DNA of 55,306 nt from an uncultured Clostridia bacterium (GTDB lineage Bacteria > Bacillota > Clostridia > Oscillospirales > CAG-272). Of this stretch, positions 27,486 to 36,900 are shown piece after piece. The stretch spans positions 1-55,306 of the forward strand of contig CALXXF010000014.1 in NCBI GenBank assembly GCA_944392615.1, in the 5' to 3' direction. Both the position numbers and the translations under genes were made by a program. Within the stretch, counting starts at the first letter, position 1. Each line of letters opens with the position of its first letter. The notes under the pieces are model-generated. The model searched no databases and had not been told where the DNA came from. It worked only from the letters and a program-made list of their open reading frames with translations.

Positions 27486-27836
27486 TCACTCCTCGACCTC
27501 GCTTATCTCAATGAAATCGTAATAGTCCTCCAGCAGATCATTTATCTGCAGGTAAAACGCGTACATGATGCCGGAAACAGCATATCTCTTCTTTTCGTCG
27601 CTTTCGAACTCGCTGAGAGCGCCGCGTGCAAAGAAAAGTATGTCCGCCGACTCCTCATCAATCTTATAATCGACATCCGAGGCAAACGACACCTCAATGG
27701 CGTTTATAAGAAGCATGGTCATAGCCGACAGGGCTGAGCAAAGTATGTCCTCTCCCTGGTCGGCAAATCCGGTGTGCCCTGTTTCTCTGAAACCGTAATA
27801 GACACCGTCGCGCTTGTAAAAAAGAAATTTAGTCAT
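27486..27836 (-). CDS. prp: ribosomal-processing cysteine protease Prp
   Basis: A 116-residue protein of the Prp/YsxB (DUF464) family, which cleaves the N-terminal extension of L27. The catalytic pair is visible as His21 in GHTGFADQGED and Cys33 in ILCSALSAM. It sits between rplU (18 bp upstream) and rpmA, the standard Firmicute order. The ribosome binding site is weak, so coupling to rplU translation is likely. Confidence 0.95.
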   Translation of the reverse strand: MTKFLFYKRDGVYYGFRETGHTGFADQGEDILCSALSAMTMLLINAIEVSFASDVDYKIDEESADILFFARGALSEFESDEKKRYAVSGIMYAFYLQINDLLEDYYDFIEISEVEE

Positions 27837-27854
27837 CGCAGAGCTGTTGTAAAA

Positions 27855-28169
27855 TCAAAGGCTGATCGTCTGGATCTGTACCTTTGTATAGGGCTGTCTG
27901 TGTCCTATCTTCTTTTTCTCGTTCTTCTTGGGCTTGTACTTGAGAACATGGATCTTTTTGCCCTTGCCGTTCTTAACAACGTTTGCGGTGACAGTGGCAC
28001 CTTCAACGTAGGGAGCACCGACCGTAAATTCACCATCCGCCTTTGATACAGAGAGAACCTTGTCAAATGTTACCGTATCTCCCTCTTCGGCGTTGAGCTT
28101 TTCAACGAAGACTATGTCGCCCTCATTGACGATATACTGCTTTCCGCCCGTTTCAATAACTGCGTACAC
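27855..28169 (-). CDS. rplU: 50S ribosomal protein L21
   Basis: A 104-residue ribosomal protein. It begins [17 protein letters not shown] after a GTG start at 28169, which has GAGGTG six bases upstream. The open frame continues upstream to 28265, but homology begins at the GTG. The C-terminal block [19 protein letters not shown] is typical. It is first in the rplU-prp-rpmA operon, driven by a consensus promoter at 28285-28313. Confidence 0.97.
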   Translation of the reverse strand: MYAVIETGGKQYIVNEGDIVFVEKLNAEEGDTVTFDKVLSVSKADGEFTVGAPYVEGATVTANVVKNGKGKKIHVLKYKPKKNEKKKIGHRQPYTKVQIQTISL

Positions 28170-28278
28170 GAAAAGCACCTCACTTTCTGACAGCGTAACG
28201 AAGACGCCTGAACTCGCTAAGTTAGGTAGAAAAGCCTGCTTTGCAAGCCATTCTTTTACGACCAAACATTATGCGGCA
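28170..28278 (-). promoter_or_regulatory. rplU leader, possible ribosomal-protein regulatory RNA
   Basis: The predicted 110-nt leader contains short pairings such as GCTTGC AAA GCAGGC and AGCG...CGCT. Firmicute rplU leaders often carry the L21 autoregulatory element (Rfam L21_leader). I cannot confirm the consensus by eye. Confidence 0.3.
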
Positions 28279-28284
28279 AGGTGT

Positions 28285-28313
28285 ATTATATAACAAACGC
28301 GGGCGTTTGTCAA
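28285..28313 (-). promoter_or_regulatory. consensus sigma-A promoter of rplU
   Basis: On the minus strand, perfect TTGACA (28313-28308), 17-nt spacer, perfect TATAAT (28290-28285). The -35 box and most of the spacer lie in one arm of the long inverted repeat at 28295-28339. Confidence 0.9.
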
Positions 28314-28339
28314 TAGTATTTTGACAAAAACCCGCGTTT
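28295..28339. repeat. long inverted repeat overlapping the rplU promoter
   Basis: Two 19-nt arms (28295-28313 and 28321-28339) are complementary at 17 of 19 positions around a 7-nt loop. Inside the left arm and its flank is a second palindrome, ACAAACGC GG GCGTTTGT. It could be an intrinsic terminator of the upstream membrane-protein gene (the U-tract is short) or an operator. Both uses are inference. Confidence 0.7.
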
Positions 28340-28447
28340 TATGAGCGTTTTATGCTTGGAAGGAATGCAGTCGCAAAGAGGGGTGCTGTTACAGTCCTGT
28401 TCAGTATCCCGATTACAGTATCACGATCACAGTCCTGAAACGTCAGT

Positions 28448-31102
28448 TCAGCCGACGAGACTGAAGGCGTTGACGAGCGCTTCCTTCATCTGGGAAGAAA
28501 TGGATGAATTCTCTTCAAGCGCGCTTGTGAGAAGATCCTTATCACTCTGGCTCATTTTGTTTCCGACAGCCGTCTTTATATTTTCCTGCTCATCAATGAT
28601 GGTATCAGAGAGCACGACCGAGTCTGAGAGCTTATTAACAAATTCGTCGGCGCTCATTCCGAGCTTGCTGTCCTGAGATGACGAAGTCTGGAAGAGAGCC
28701 GAAGCGGTCGATGACTGCGTTGAAACCGACAGCTCTATAACCATCTGCACGCACGCTGTTTCGGCTTCAAGCTGCTCATCTGAAAGCTCCTCCGAGTTCT
28801 CTGCAAAGTTGTTGAGCATATTCTTAACTACGGATGAGACAGCGACGGATTGCGTATGAGATAATTTGCCTGACGATGTGCGGTCTATAAATCCAGCCGA
28901 CACACAATCGGAGATAACCTCGGCAGAAGAAGGCGTTACCGATGAAGAAAGGGTTTTTACAGCGTCTTTGACCTGCTCTTTTGAACTTGAATCCGAAGAA
29001 ATAACAGTTATGACCGATATAACTGCGTTAACATCTGCGTTTGCGCTGTTATTTTCAGCGGAAGCGGATATGTGTTCAATGAGATTCTGAGCTGCATAAG
29101 AGCCTATACCCGCCTCTGACAGGGCAAATTTCAGAATATTCTTTATTGATTTTCCTATGCCCTTGTCGTCAATGCCGAGCTTAAGTATCGCCTCGGTGAG
29201 AGATTCGGCGTCCAGTTTGCTCATGTCGCCGTCTCCGCCCGCTATCTTTGAAAGTGAGTAAAGCATAAGCTCCATAGCCTCGCCTTGAGCGGTGATGGCT
29301 TCGCTGCTTGTATCCTTTATATCCTGAAGCGTGACGAGAATGTCTTCTGTTGTCACAGTGTTGTGCTTCAGGGAGGATTTTCCGCTCATCATTTCAGTAA
29401 GTGAAACCATGGCAGAAAGGTCTTCACCGTTCATTTCGGCTTTGAACTGTTCAATTACCGCTGCCGCTTTATCTGACAGACCGTTGGCATAAAAACGGTC
29501 CGCTTCACGCTGTGACGAAGATGACGCCTGTAATGCTGAAAGCAGAAGTGAAAAATAGCTTGATACGCTTTCTGAGCCGCCTTCGGAAACATCGGTGTCA
29601 GCGCCTATTATGCACTGCGCATAAAGGTTTGCCTGCTCATCGCTTATTTCAACGCCGTATTTTTCAAAGATATTTGTGATTCCGAATGAAAGCCGGTCTA
29701 TTTGTTCTTCCTCTGTTTCAAATGAAAGCGCTGTCTTTATCTCTTCACTCAGTTCATCCATGAGGTTGTTATAAACGTCCTCATCGCTTTCGGGTATTTC
29801 AAGAGCTTCGCTTATTGCCTCGAAGCCTATATTCGACAAATCGCTTATCAGAAACTGTGTTCTCTCATTTTCGTAAAGAGCAGATATCACAGATGAAAGC
29901 ACTCCTTCTTCTGAAAGGGCAGCGAGAAACTCGTCGGCGGAAAAGTCAGAGCCGAACATGGCGAAAATACCTGACTCCGCAAAGGTGGCAAAGATATCGG
30001 CAATAGTCACAAGGTCGGGCTTTATCGTTTCTTTGTTTGTTGAGGAAAGAAGATTCAGTATGTTTGTCATCAGGGGCTGCATTGTCTCAGGAACAGAGTC
30101 GACGGGATTTCCCGCACCGACGAAGGAGCTTCCTGTAAGCCATTTGTCGGCTGCGTACGGCACGATCTCCCCGGCAATTGCAGGGATAAGGACGGATTTG
30201 TCGATTCCTTCCGCAAATTGCCTTATTGCATCGGCTTCCTTTTCAGTGAAAGCAGAAAAATCAAAATTTATGTCTATGACAGGTTTCAGAGTATCATAGC
30301 TGTCGAGTATGAACGAAATCTCGTTATCTACCTTTATATTGTCGCTTCCAAGCTTTACCGATGTGAGGGAAGAGAATATCGCCTTGCCTCCGATGGCATA
30401 TGACGCCCGGAAAAGTGCCGAGTCGGCAAGGGGCTTTATATAATTTTCGTTTATATCTATGAGGTTTGACGACGTGCTCCCGGACGAAGTACCGGTTTCA
30501 TCATAAATATTGTCAGTATTGTCGTTTGCGTCCGTACTGACATCCGCTTCTTCAACCTCAGTCTGCTGGCTGCCAAATTTGTCTGCAACATCGCTGACAA
30601 GTCTTGAGTAGCCGGCAAAAGGCATTGTGATGAGCACAATTGTCAGGACCGTCGTGACTATACCCACGAACATACCGCAAAGTCTTCCGACGTTAAACTT
30701 CCAGAGCTTGATGTCAAAAAGATTTACGCGGAATATTGGAATTCTTTTTATTACAGCGAATACTATCGCCATAATCATGCTGAACGCAACAAAAGCAGAA
30801 AGGAATATAATCGGTGAAACCAACGCGGACGGCAGTTCTGACAGCAGCTCAGCCAGAGTCGGACTTGCCTCCTTCAGTTCGTTAAGCGAATCTGCTTCAA
30901 GAACACCTGAAATCAGATTTGAAACTGTTGATGCAAGAAAAGAAGTAATTATCGCTGCAATAATTGCGGATATAATCACCTTGCCGAGCTTGAGCAGTGA
31001 CAATACAAAGCCTCGCCGGTAGGAAAGAAACGCGGACAGGCAAATAGCCAGAAGCGCGATTATCCCGAGTATGACGGGTATTAAGGTCGCTATATTCTCC
31101 AT
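28448..31102 (-). CDS. large CvpA-like membrane protein with long helical Ser/Glu-rich extension
   Basis: About 884 residues. The first 165 hold four hydrophobic helices, with a CvpA-like segment (LSYRRGFVLSLLKLGKVIISA). CvpA proteins are normally 160-240 residues, so about 700 residues are extra. After a Thr/Asp/Asn-rich linker near 200-230, the extension is almost entirely predicted helix, rich in Ser, Glu, Asp and Ala, with no Cys-metal or nucleotide motif. I recognise no domain in it. The ATG at 31102 has GGAGG five bases upstream, so the frame is well started. It is monocistronic, with TTTAC/GTAAA palindromes in the upstream region. A role in envelope or division is a guess only. Confidence 0.85.
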   Translation of the reverse strand: MENIATLIPVILGIIALLAICLSAFLSYRRGFVLSLLKLGKVIISAIIAAIITSFLASTVSNLISGVLEADSLNELKEASPTLAELLSELPSALVSPIIFLSAFVAFSMIMAIVFAVIKRIPIFRVNLFDIKLWKFNVGRLCGMFVGIVTTVLTIVLITMPFAGYSRLVSDVADKFGSQQTEVEEADVSTDANDNTDNIYDETGTSSGSTSSNLIDINENYIKPLADSALFRASYAIGGKAIFSSLTSVKLGSDNIKVDNEISFILDSYDTLKPVIDINFDFSAFTEKEADAIRQFAEGIDKSVLIPAIAGEIVPYAADKWLTGSSFVGAGNPVDSVPETMQPLMTNILNLLSSTNKETIKPDLVTIADIFATFAESGIFAMFGSDFSADEFLAALSEEGVLSSVISALYENERTQFLISDLSNIGFEAISEALEIPESDEDVYNNLMDELSEEIKTALSFETEEEQIDRLSFGITNIFEKYGVEISDEQANLYAQCIIGADTDVSEGGSESVSSYFSLLLSALQASSSSQREADRFYANGLSDKAAAVIEQFKAEMNGEDLSAMVSLTEMMSGKSSLKHNTVTTEDILVTLQDIKDTSSEAITAQGEAMELMLYSLSKIAGGDGDMSKLDAESLTEAILKLGIDDKGIGKSIKNILKFALSEAGIGSYAAQNLIEHISASAENNSANADVNAVISVITVISSDSSSKEQVKDAVKTLSSSVTPSSAEVISDCVSAGFIDRTSSGKLSHTQSVAVSSVVKNMLNNFAENSEELSDEQLEAETACVQMVIELSVSTQSSTASALFQTSSSQDSKLGMSADEFVNKLSDSVVLSDTIIDEQENIKTAVGNKMSQSDKDLLTSALEENSSISSQMKEALVNAFSLVG

Positions 31103-31226
31103 AAATCCTCCGAACCGAATATACCGCACAGCTTATAAGCCGTGCGGCAAGAAAATCAAAATCTGGTGAAGTATCACAACAATCGGAATTATACTCTTAA
31201 GAAGTTTTAAAATGGTTACCTGTTTT

Positions 31227-31302
31227 TTTACTATATGTAAATATATTGTGAAATCCGAGAATAAAAATTTACACATCACAATAATGTTTACATTTATGTA
31301 AA
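31227..31302. promoter_or_regulatory. pair of TTTAC...GTAAA palindromes, possible operators
   Basis: TTTAC TATAT GTAAA at 31227-31241 and TTTACATTTATGTAAA at 31287-31302, centres about 60 bp apart. They lie 125-200 bp upstream of the CvpA-like gene and downstream of folD. They resemble binding sites of a dimeric regulator, but I cannot name one. Confidence 0.4.
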
Positions 31303-31466
31303 TATTATGCAGATGTCTGCGTAATAAAATGATGGAAAGCGTGGGTGAGACGAAAAAAAGAGGTGAAAGTAAGAAAAGAAATCGCTGTGAAAACCGGCGT
31401 AAAGGATAAAAGAAACCGATGTAAAAAGAGGCGTTAATGCGGAAGGAAATCGCGGTTAAAAGATTT

Positions 31467-31512
31467 AAAAAGCACATACACTGAACGGATTCAGGCGCAT
31501 GTGCTTTTATTT
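31467..31512 (-). terminator. terminator of folD
   Basis: AAAAAGCACAT and ATGTGCTTTT form a 10-bp stem with a 21-nt loop, flanked by A/T runs on both sides. It lies 32 bp downstream of the folD stop. Confidence 0.75.
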
Positions 31513-31543
31513 TACAGAAATTAAAGAATATTTGTTTATCACA

Positions 31544-32395
31544 TCATATGGAATGCTTTTCTGCAGCAGTAAGCGTGTTTTCAAGGAGCATGGTTATTGT
31601 CATCGGGCCGACTCCGCCGGGAACAGGAGTTATATAAGAGGCTTTCTCGCTTACGGATGAAAAATCGACGTCGCCGCAGAGCTTTCCGTTTTCATCCCTG
31701 TTCATCCCGACATCTATCACGACCGCCCCAGGCTTCACCATGTCAGAGGTGATAAAGCGCGCCTTGCCTATTGCAACGACGAGAATGTCTGCACGCCGAG
31801 TATGTGAAGCAAGATCCGCTGTCCTTGAATGGCACACGGTGACAGTGGCGTTTGCGTGCATGAGGAGCAAAGCCATCGGCTTTCCGACGATATTGCTTCT
31901 TCCTACGACAACGCAGTCCTTGCCGGATGGATCAATTCCGTATTCTGTAAGAAGCTTCATTACTCCGGCAGGGGTACAGGGGGCAAAATCGAATTTGCCG
32001 TTGACTATCTTTCCAACGTTTGAAATGTTAAAGGCGTCTACGTCTTTTTCAGGAGATATCCTTGCTATGACTGCCTGCTCGCTCAGGTGGCGGGGCAGGG
32101 GAAGCTGCACGAGTATGCCGTGTATGCGTGGATCTGAGTTGAGACGGTCTATGAGAGAGAGAAGCTCATCCTGAGCAGTAGCTTCCGGAAGTGCATATAC
32201 GTCCGATAAAAAGCCCACCTGTTCGCATGCCTTGTGTTTGTTGTTCACGTATATTTTCGAGGCAGGGTCATCTCCGACTATTACAACGGCAAGCCCTGGG
32301 GTTATCCCGGTTCTTTCTTTCAGTTCCTTTGTCCTTTGCTTTATGTCGGCGCGTATTTTTTCTGCTGTTGCTTTTCCGTCTATGATTGCATACAT
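31544..32395 (-). CDS. folD: bifunctional methylenetetrahydrofolate dehydrogenase / cyclohydrolase
   Basis: Cytoplasmic one-carbon enzyme interconverting methylene-, methenyl- and formyl-tetrahydrofolate. At 283 residues it is normal length. Motifs are [13 protein letters not shown] (with the catalytic Lys), [20 protein letters not shown] of the NADP site, and the C-terminal [11 protein letters not shown]. The chosen start is ATG at 32395, with AAGGA eleven bases upstream. A GTG three codons earlier overlaps the ribosome binding site. It follows lgt on the same strand with a 90-bp gap. Confidence 0.97.
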   Translation of the reverse strand: MYAIIDGKATAEKIRADIKQRTKELKERTGITPGLAVVIVGDDPASKIYVNNKHKACEQVGFLSDVYALPEATAQDELLSLIDRLNSDPRIHGILVQLPLPRHLSEQAVIARISPEKDVDAFNISNVGKIVNGKFDFAPCTPAGVMKLLTEYGIDPSGKDCVVVGRSNIVGKPMALLLMHANATVTVCHSRTADLASHTRRADILVVAIGKARFITSDMVKPGAVVIDVGMNRDENGKLCGDVDFSSVSEKASYITPVPGGVGPMTITMLLENTLTAAEKHSI

Positions 32396-32484
32396 CTTGC
32401 CCACCGTCCTTATTTTTTCAGTTTTTTAAAAACTTCATTTTTTTGTATTTTGATATTTCTCTGCCGTGAAACCGTACCATAAGC

Positions 32485-33696
32485 TCATGGAGATACGGTT
32501 TTGTCAGTGTTCGTGGCATCGGGTCCGGTTTCGTCTGCATCCCCGCCGCGGTTCATGTCGGTGGCGTCGGGTCCGGTTTCGTCTGCGTCCCCGCCGCGGT
32601 TCATGTCGGTGGCGTCGGGTCCGGTTTCGTCTGCATCCCCGCCGCGGTTCATGTCGGTGGCGTCGGGTCCGGTTTCGTCTGCATCCCCGCCGCCGTTCAT
32701 GTCGGTGGCGTCGGGTCCGGTTTCAGAATGCTCTTTGCCGCCGAACAGAGATTTGATGCGTTTGCGCAATACAGAGACTCTGTAGCCTGCGGTATAGTGC
32801 CCCTGAGCGCGTTCGGCTGCGATATGCTCTAATTGCTTCTGGGCTTCTTCAAAATGGCGTGCATCCGGTCGGTATATATTGGAGGAAGGAGCGGAATCCT
32901 TTGATCTGATATAAAAGAAAACAAAGAAAAATGAGGCAACTACGAAAAATACGCCTGCGATGAGCTGAGATACCCTTATTCCGGTGGAGCCTATATAAAG
33001 GCTGTCGGTTCTGAGTCCCTCTATAAACATTCTGCCGAGTCCGTACCATGCAAAGTAGAAGAAAAACACCTGACCGTCAAAGCGCCTCTTCTTGTAAAAC
33101 AGAGCTATGATTGCCAATCCGAGAAGATTCCAAAGCGACTCGTACAGAAATGTCGGGTGCACGTATATCATTTCTCCGTTTTCTATCACGCCCATGCGCC
33201 AGGGCAGACCGGTTTGTGAGCCATACGCCTCTGAATTCACAAAATTTCCCCATCTGCCAATGGTCTGACCGATCATGACGGCAGGGGAGAGCGCGTCGAG
33301 CATCGCAAACATGCGGAATCTTTTTACACGTATTACAATCAGCGCAAAGAGCGCTCCGCCGATAATACCGCCGTATATTGCAAGTCCGCCGGAGCGTATG
33401 TTTATCACGTCTTTGAATGACTGGAAGGTTCCGGGGACCTCAAGTTCCTTGAATATGACGTAGTATATCCTCGCGCATATCACAGCGGGGAATACCACTG
33501 CAAGCGCGGTGTCCATGAGATCGTCAAAGAGCATTCCGAGAGGCTTTGTCCTCAGATATACATAGAGCGCCGCCAGAAGCATTCCGGTGACTATTATGAT
33601 CGCATACCATCTTATTTCAAGGCCGAACACGGTAAAGGCCGTGGGATCGACCGTGAAAGGCTCTATTCCGAGACCCGGAAATGATATTGTTTTCAT
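32485..33696 (-). CDS. lgt: prolipoprotein diacylglyceryl transferase with acidic repeat tail
   Basis: Polytopic membrane enzyme that attaches diacylglycerol to the lipobox Cys of prolipoproteins such as the GH76-like protein here. Family blocks are RSGGLAIYGG near 102-111, GRWGNFVNSEAYG near 145-157 and HPTFLYESLW near 180. Seven hydrophobic segments fill the first 265 residues. Lgt proteins usually end near 270-300 residues. This one continues to 403 with a charged helix and then, from about residue 325, 4.5 near-identical copies of a 16-residue acidic unit (ETGPDATDMNRGGDAD). By the usual Lgt topology the tail is cytoplasmic. AGGAG lies eight bases before the ATG. Confidence 0.95.
   Translation of the reverse strand: MKTISFPGLGIEPFTVDPTAFTVFGLEIRWYAIIIVTGMLLAALYVYLRTKPLGMLFDDLMDTALAVVFPAVICARIYYVIFKELEVPGTFQSFKDVINIRSGGLAIYGGIIGGALFALIVIRVKRFRMFAMLDALSPAVMIGQTIGRWGNFVNSEAYGSQTGLPWRMGVIENGEMIYVHPTFLYESLWNLLGLAIIALFYKKRRFDGQVFFFYFAWYGLGRMFIEGLRTDSLYIGSTGIRVSQLIAGVFFVVASFFFVFFYIRSKDSAPSSNIYRPDARHFEEAQKQLEHIAAERAQGHYTAGYRVSVLRKRIKSLFGGKEHSETGPDATDMNGGGDADETGPDATDMNRGGDADETGPDATDMNRGGDADETGPDATDMNRGGDADETGPDATNTDKTVSP
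32509..32724 (-). repeat. 48-bp coding tandem repeat in the lgt 3' end
   Basis: Exact-period units start at 32521, 32569, 32617 and 32665, with a partial copy from 32713 and a diverged partial copy before 32521. Copies differ by single bases (one CGG/CGC change turns Arg into Gly). The period is a multiple of three, so copy-number changes keep the reading frame. Confidence 0.95.
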
Positions 33697-33882
33697 TACA
33701 AATCTCCTGGGAGTTTATTGAATTACAGTGTAGCACGTGCCTTTTCCGGCAGCAGAGCACGGCAGACTTGCGCCACAATATACTCAAGCTGCGCACACAC
33801 GGCATGCCGAAGGATAATTCTTGAAAATTTCATGTTTTTACTGCCATCACCGGCAAGAGCTCGGACTCTTATGTCTATGTAA

Positions 33883-33935
33883 GATCACTCTTACAAGGCA
33901 GTCGTGTGACGGCTGTCTTGTAAGGTGATTTTTAT
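33883..33935. other. long imperfect hairpin between glucan synthase end and lgt
   Basis: ATCAC..TTACAAG and CTTGTAAG..GTGAT pair, continuing inwards with CAG/CTG and CG/CG around TGTGA. On the plus strand a T-run follows. On the minus strand, where the giant gene ends 46 bp away, no T-run follows. It may be a terminator of modest strength. Confidence 0.45.
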
Positions 33936-33980
33936 GCCGGAGCACTCTTCTTCATACAGCACTGTTGCCCGTACAGTATA

Positions 33981-36900
33981 TCATATCCTGCGTCCTTTTT
34001 CAACAGTTATTTCTATAATGTGGTTTTGTGAATCAAAATAAAATCTGTTCTCGTGGGGCTTGCGGTCAAGAGTGCATGAATAAGAGTCTGAAAGGCGGGC
34101 GTTGATATAGAATACACAGCCTTTGCGTTCTATCCTGAGTGAATATTCAGAAAAGCTGTCTGAAAGGGCGGGGGAAAGCGTAAAATATTCGCCGTATTCG
34201 CGATACCCGCATATATCTTCAAGAAAAGCCTTGCAATACCATCCGGCAGCACCTGTGTAAAGCCCCCAGCCTCCTTCGCCGAGGTGCTCCTTGTTTGTGC
34301 GAATGTCGCCGCATATTGCGTATGGTTCGCTTCTGTAGCTGTCCGCCAGCATTTTGCAGGAAGCCCTGACAGCCGGATTTATATACCTCAGCGCCTGTAT
34401 GCCTTCTTCGACGAGTCCTGCACGTATGAGCGCCATGGCGCCCCATACCGCGGCGTGCGTGTAGTGACCTCCGTTTTCACGAAATCCTTCGCAGTATCCG
34501 CTCACATATCCCGCCTCTTTTCGGTGTGTTCCGAACGCTGGCGTGAAGAGAGCAAACAGCTTGTTTTTATCATCATACAGCTTTTCATATGCGGTTTTCA
34601 TCGCCAGAACGGTTCTGTCATTTGCCCCTTCGGCAAAGACCGAAAATGCCTGCGGAAGAATGTCTATGCAGCACTGTTCGGACGACGCGCTTCCGAGGAG
34701 CGCTCCGCTGTCGTATGAGCCTCGTATATAGCGGTCCTTTTCCCACGCCCGCGCTTCAGCCGCCGCAGACAATCTGCCTGCGAGATCGTCCAGATATGCC
34801 GAGGACGCCGTGTCATTTCGCGATTCGCATACCTTTTTGAAGGATTTGAACACTATCTGCATAAATCGTGCAAGCCATACGCTCACACCCTTTCCGAGAA
34901 TGCCGACGCGGTTAAACGAATCGTTCCAGTCGCCGCCTCCCATGCGGGGAAGGTCTAAAAATCGCTCGTCTGTGCAAAGGGAAAGGCTCGCGTCTATTGC
35001 TCTCATGCAGTGCTTGTACACGCTCTCAGGACGGGAGGATCTGCCCGGTATCTCGTAACGCTCGCTTTGTTCGGCGGAAAGCGGTTCGGATTCGAGATAT
35101 CTTACCGGAATGTCGAGCAGCGACCAGTCTTTTGTCACTCTGATATACTCAGATACCGCGTAAGGAAGCCACAGCATGTCGTCAGATATTCGCGTTCTTA
35201 CGCCTGCGTCCGGCCCTGCGCCTCCATCTGGATTCCACCAGTGCTGTACGTCACCAGCGGTGTACTGGTGCGCGCAGGCGCGGAGTATATGCAGTTTTGC
35301 GATATTACTGTCATAATAAGTCATGAAAAGACAATCCTGAAGCTGGTCGCGGAAGCCAAAAGCGCCTCCCGGCTGATAATATCCCGTCCGTCCGAGCATT
35401 CTCACGACGTAAACCTGATAGGGAATGAATTTATTGAGTGTTATCTCCAGTGCCGGGTCCTTCAGTCTGTAGCGTATTCCGGAAAACAGGTTGTCAAAAT
35501 TGCCTCCGTACTCGGTAAATCCCGACTCAACTGCATAAACGTCACGGTATTTTTCCCTTATTATATCGTAAAGACGCCGGCATTTTGCCGGGTACACGCC
35601 GATGAGAAATGCCGTACTCACATGCTTGCGCCCTTCATTTTTCTCTGTCGGTATCATGTCGGGACAGATACGGGTGCAAAACAGTACTTTGTCACGCAAT
35701 GTTAATGAATAAGGACTGCGCATGAACTCGGTCGCTCCCTCCTTCCGGCGCGTGACCGGACGGAAAACGCAGTTTTCGGGAAAGGCTCTCCCGATTTCGT
35801 ATGACACGGTTATCGAAGGGTCGGATTCGACCAGAACCAGCTTTACGGGCAGAACGGGGTCTACTCCGATCTTCAGGATAACCCGGTGTCCTTCTATGAC
35901 GGCGGAATAGGTCGCGCATTTCATCCCGTATTCCACATTATATGCGCAGGCGGCAATATCATAACGACGGCCGTTCGTTTCTGCTATCACCGTTTCTGAT
36001 GTCATGTCGCGCCGCTGGTCGTCGGACGGGGGTGTGAGGCGCATCTGCGCGGAATTTCTGTACCATGAAAAGCCTGCGGAGTTTTGCGTGACAAGCGTTC
36101 CTAAAAGCTTGCCGGAATACACGAAGGCACGCGGAGTATCGCTTTCGTTCTTTATGACAGTAAATCCGTTTTTGAAAAAGAACCCGCCCTTCACACGGTA
36201 TGCGCCCTGCGGTATGCTTTCAGATGGATTGTCTGCCGTCTTTTGTACTGCGGAGACCGGCTTATGGATCGTCCTGTTTGTAAAGAAATAGTATCTTTCT
36301 TCAAGCGAGGTGTTTTCGTCTATTTCAATGTGCAGACAGCTTATGTCTCTTATGGCGTCGAACAGGCTTTTGTCATTTACTATAAATATTCCGGAACGTC
36401 TTCTCAGCTCGGCATTCTCGCCTTCTGACGACACCAGTCTTCCTATTTTTGAAGAAAGCGGGCGTTCATATGACTCCTCATTTCCGCAGAGTATTACCAG
36501 ATCACTGGCGATGCCCTTTTTCCTGATGAGCTTGTGCAGTTTTATAAATGTCTTTATTATTTTTTCTGCCTGTGTGCAGAGGCTCCTGTTGTCCTTCTGG
36601 CACAATTCGAGACATACTATGGGAAGGTCGCCGGACAAGGATTCACGGTAAATACTCCGCACATCGATATCTGTTCTGACAGAAGACCGCTGGACCGGGT
36701 AGAACAGTGCGCCAAGGTACATTCCGGCATATTTCGGCTCCGGGTGCTCATCTCCGAGCGACAAATACATTCCCCGTGATTTGGCGGCGAGAAGCTTTGA
36801 AAGGTGCTCGGCTATACGTCCCCCGCCTTTTCCTGTCTCACGTACCGCATCCGCTACCTCTTCGCGCGTCATCCCGAACGCAATCATGAATTCGCACGTG

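Larger units (their letters stand above)
31103..31543. other. intergenic region between folD end and CvpA-like gene
   Basis: About 440 bp, AT-rich, holding the palindrome pair at 31227-31302 and the terminator at 31467-31512. Open frames lack ribosome binding sites. Confidence 0.5.

Noticed and set aside
32509..32724. Regular repeats as a CRISPR array
   Set aside because: Units are directly adjacent with no spacers, the period is 48 bp and the sequence is translated in frame within lgt.
35010..35705. 231-codon plus-strand frame
   Set aside because: Antisense shadow of the GH94 part of the glucan synthase, whose motifs on the minus strand are unmistakable.
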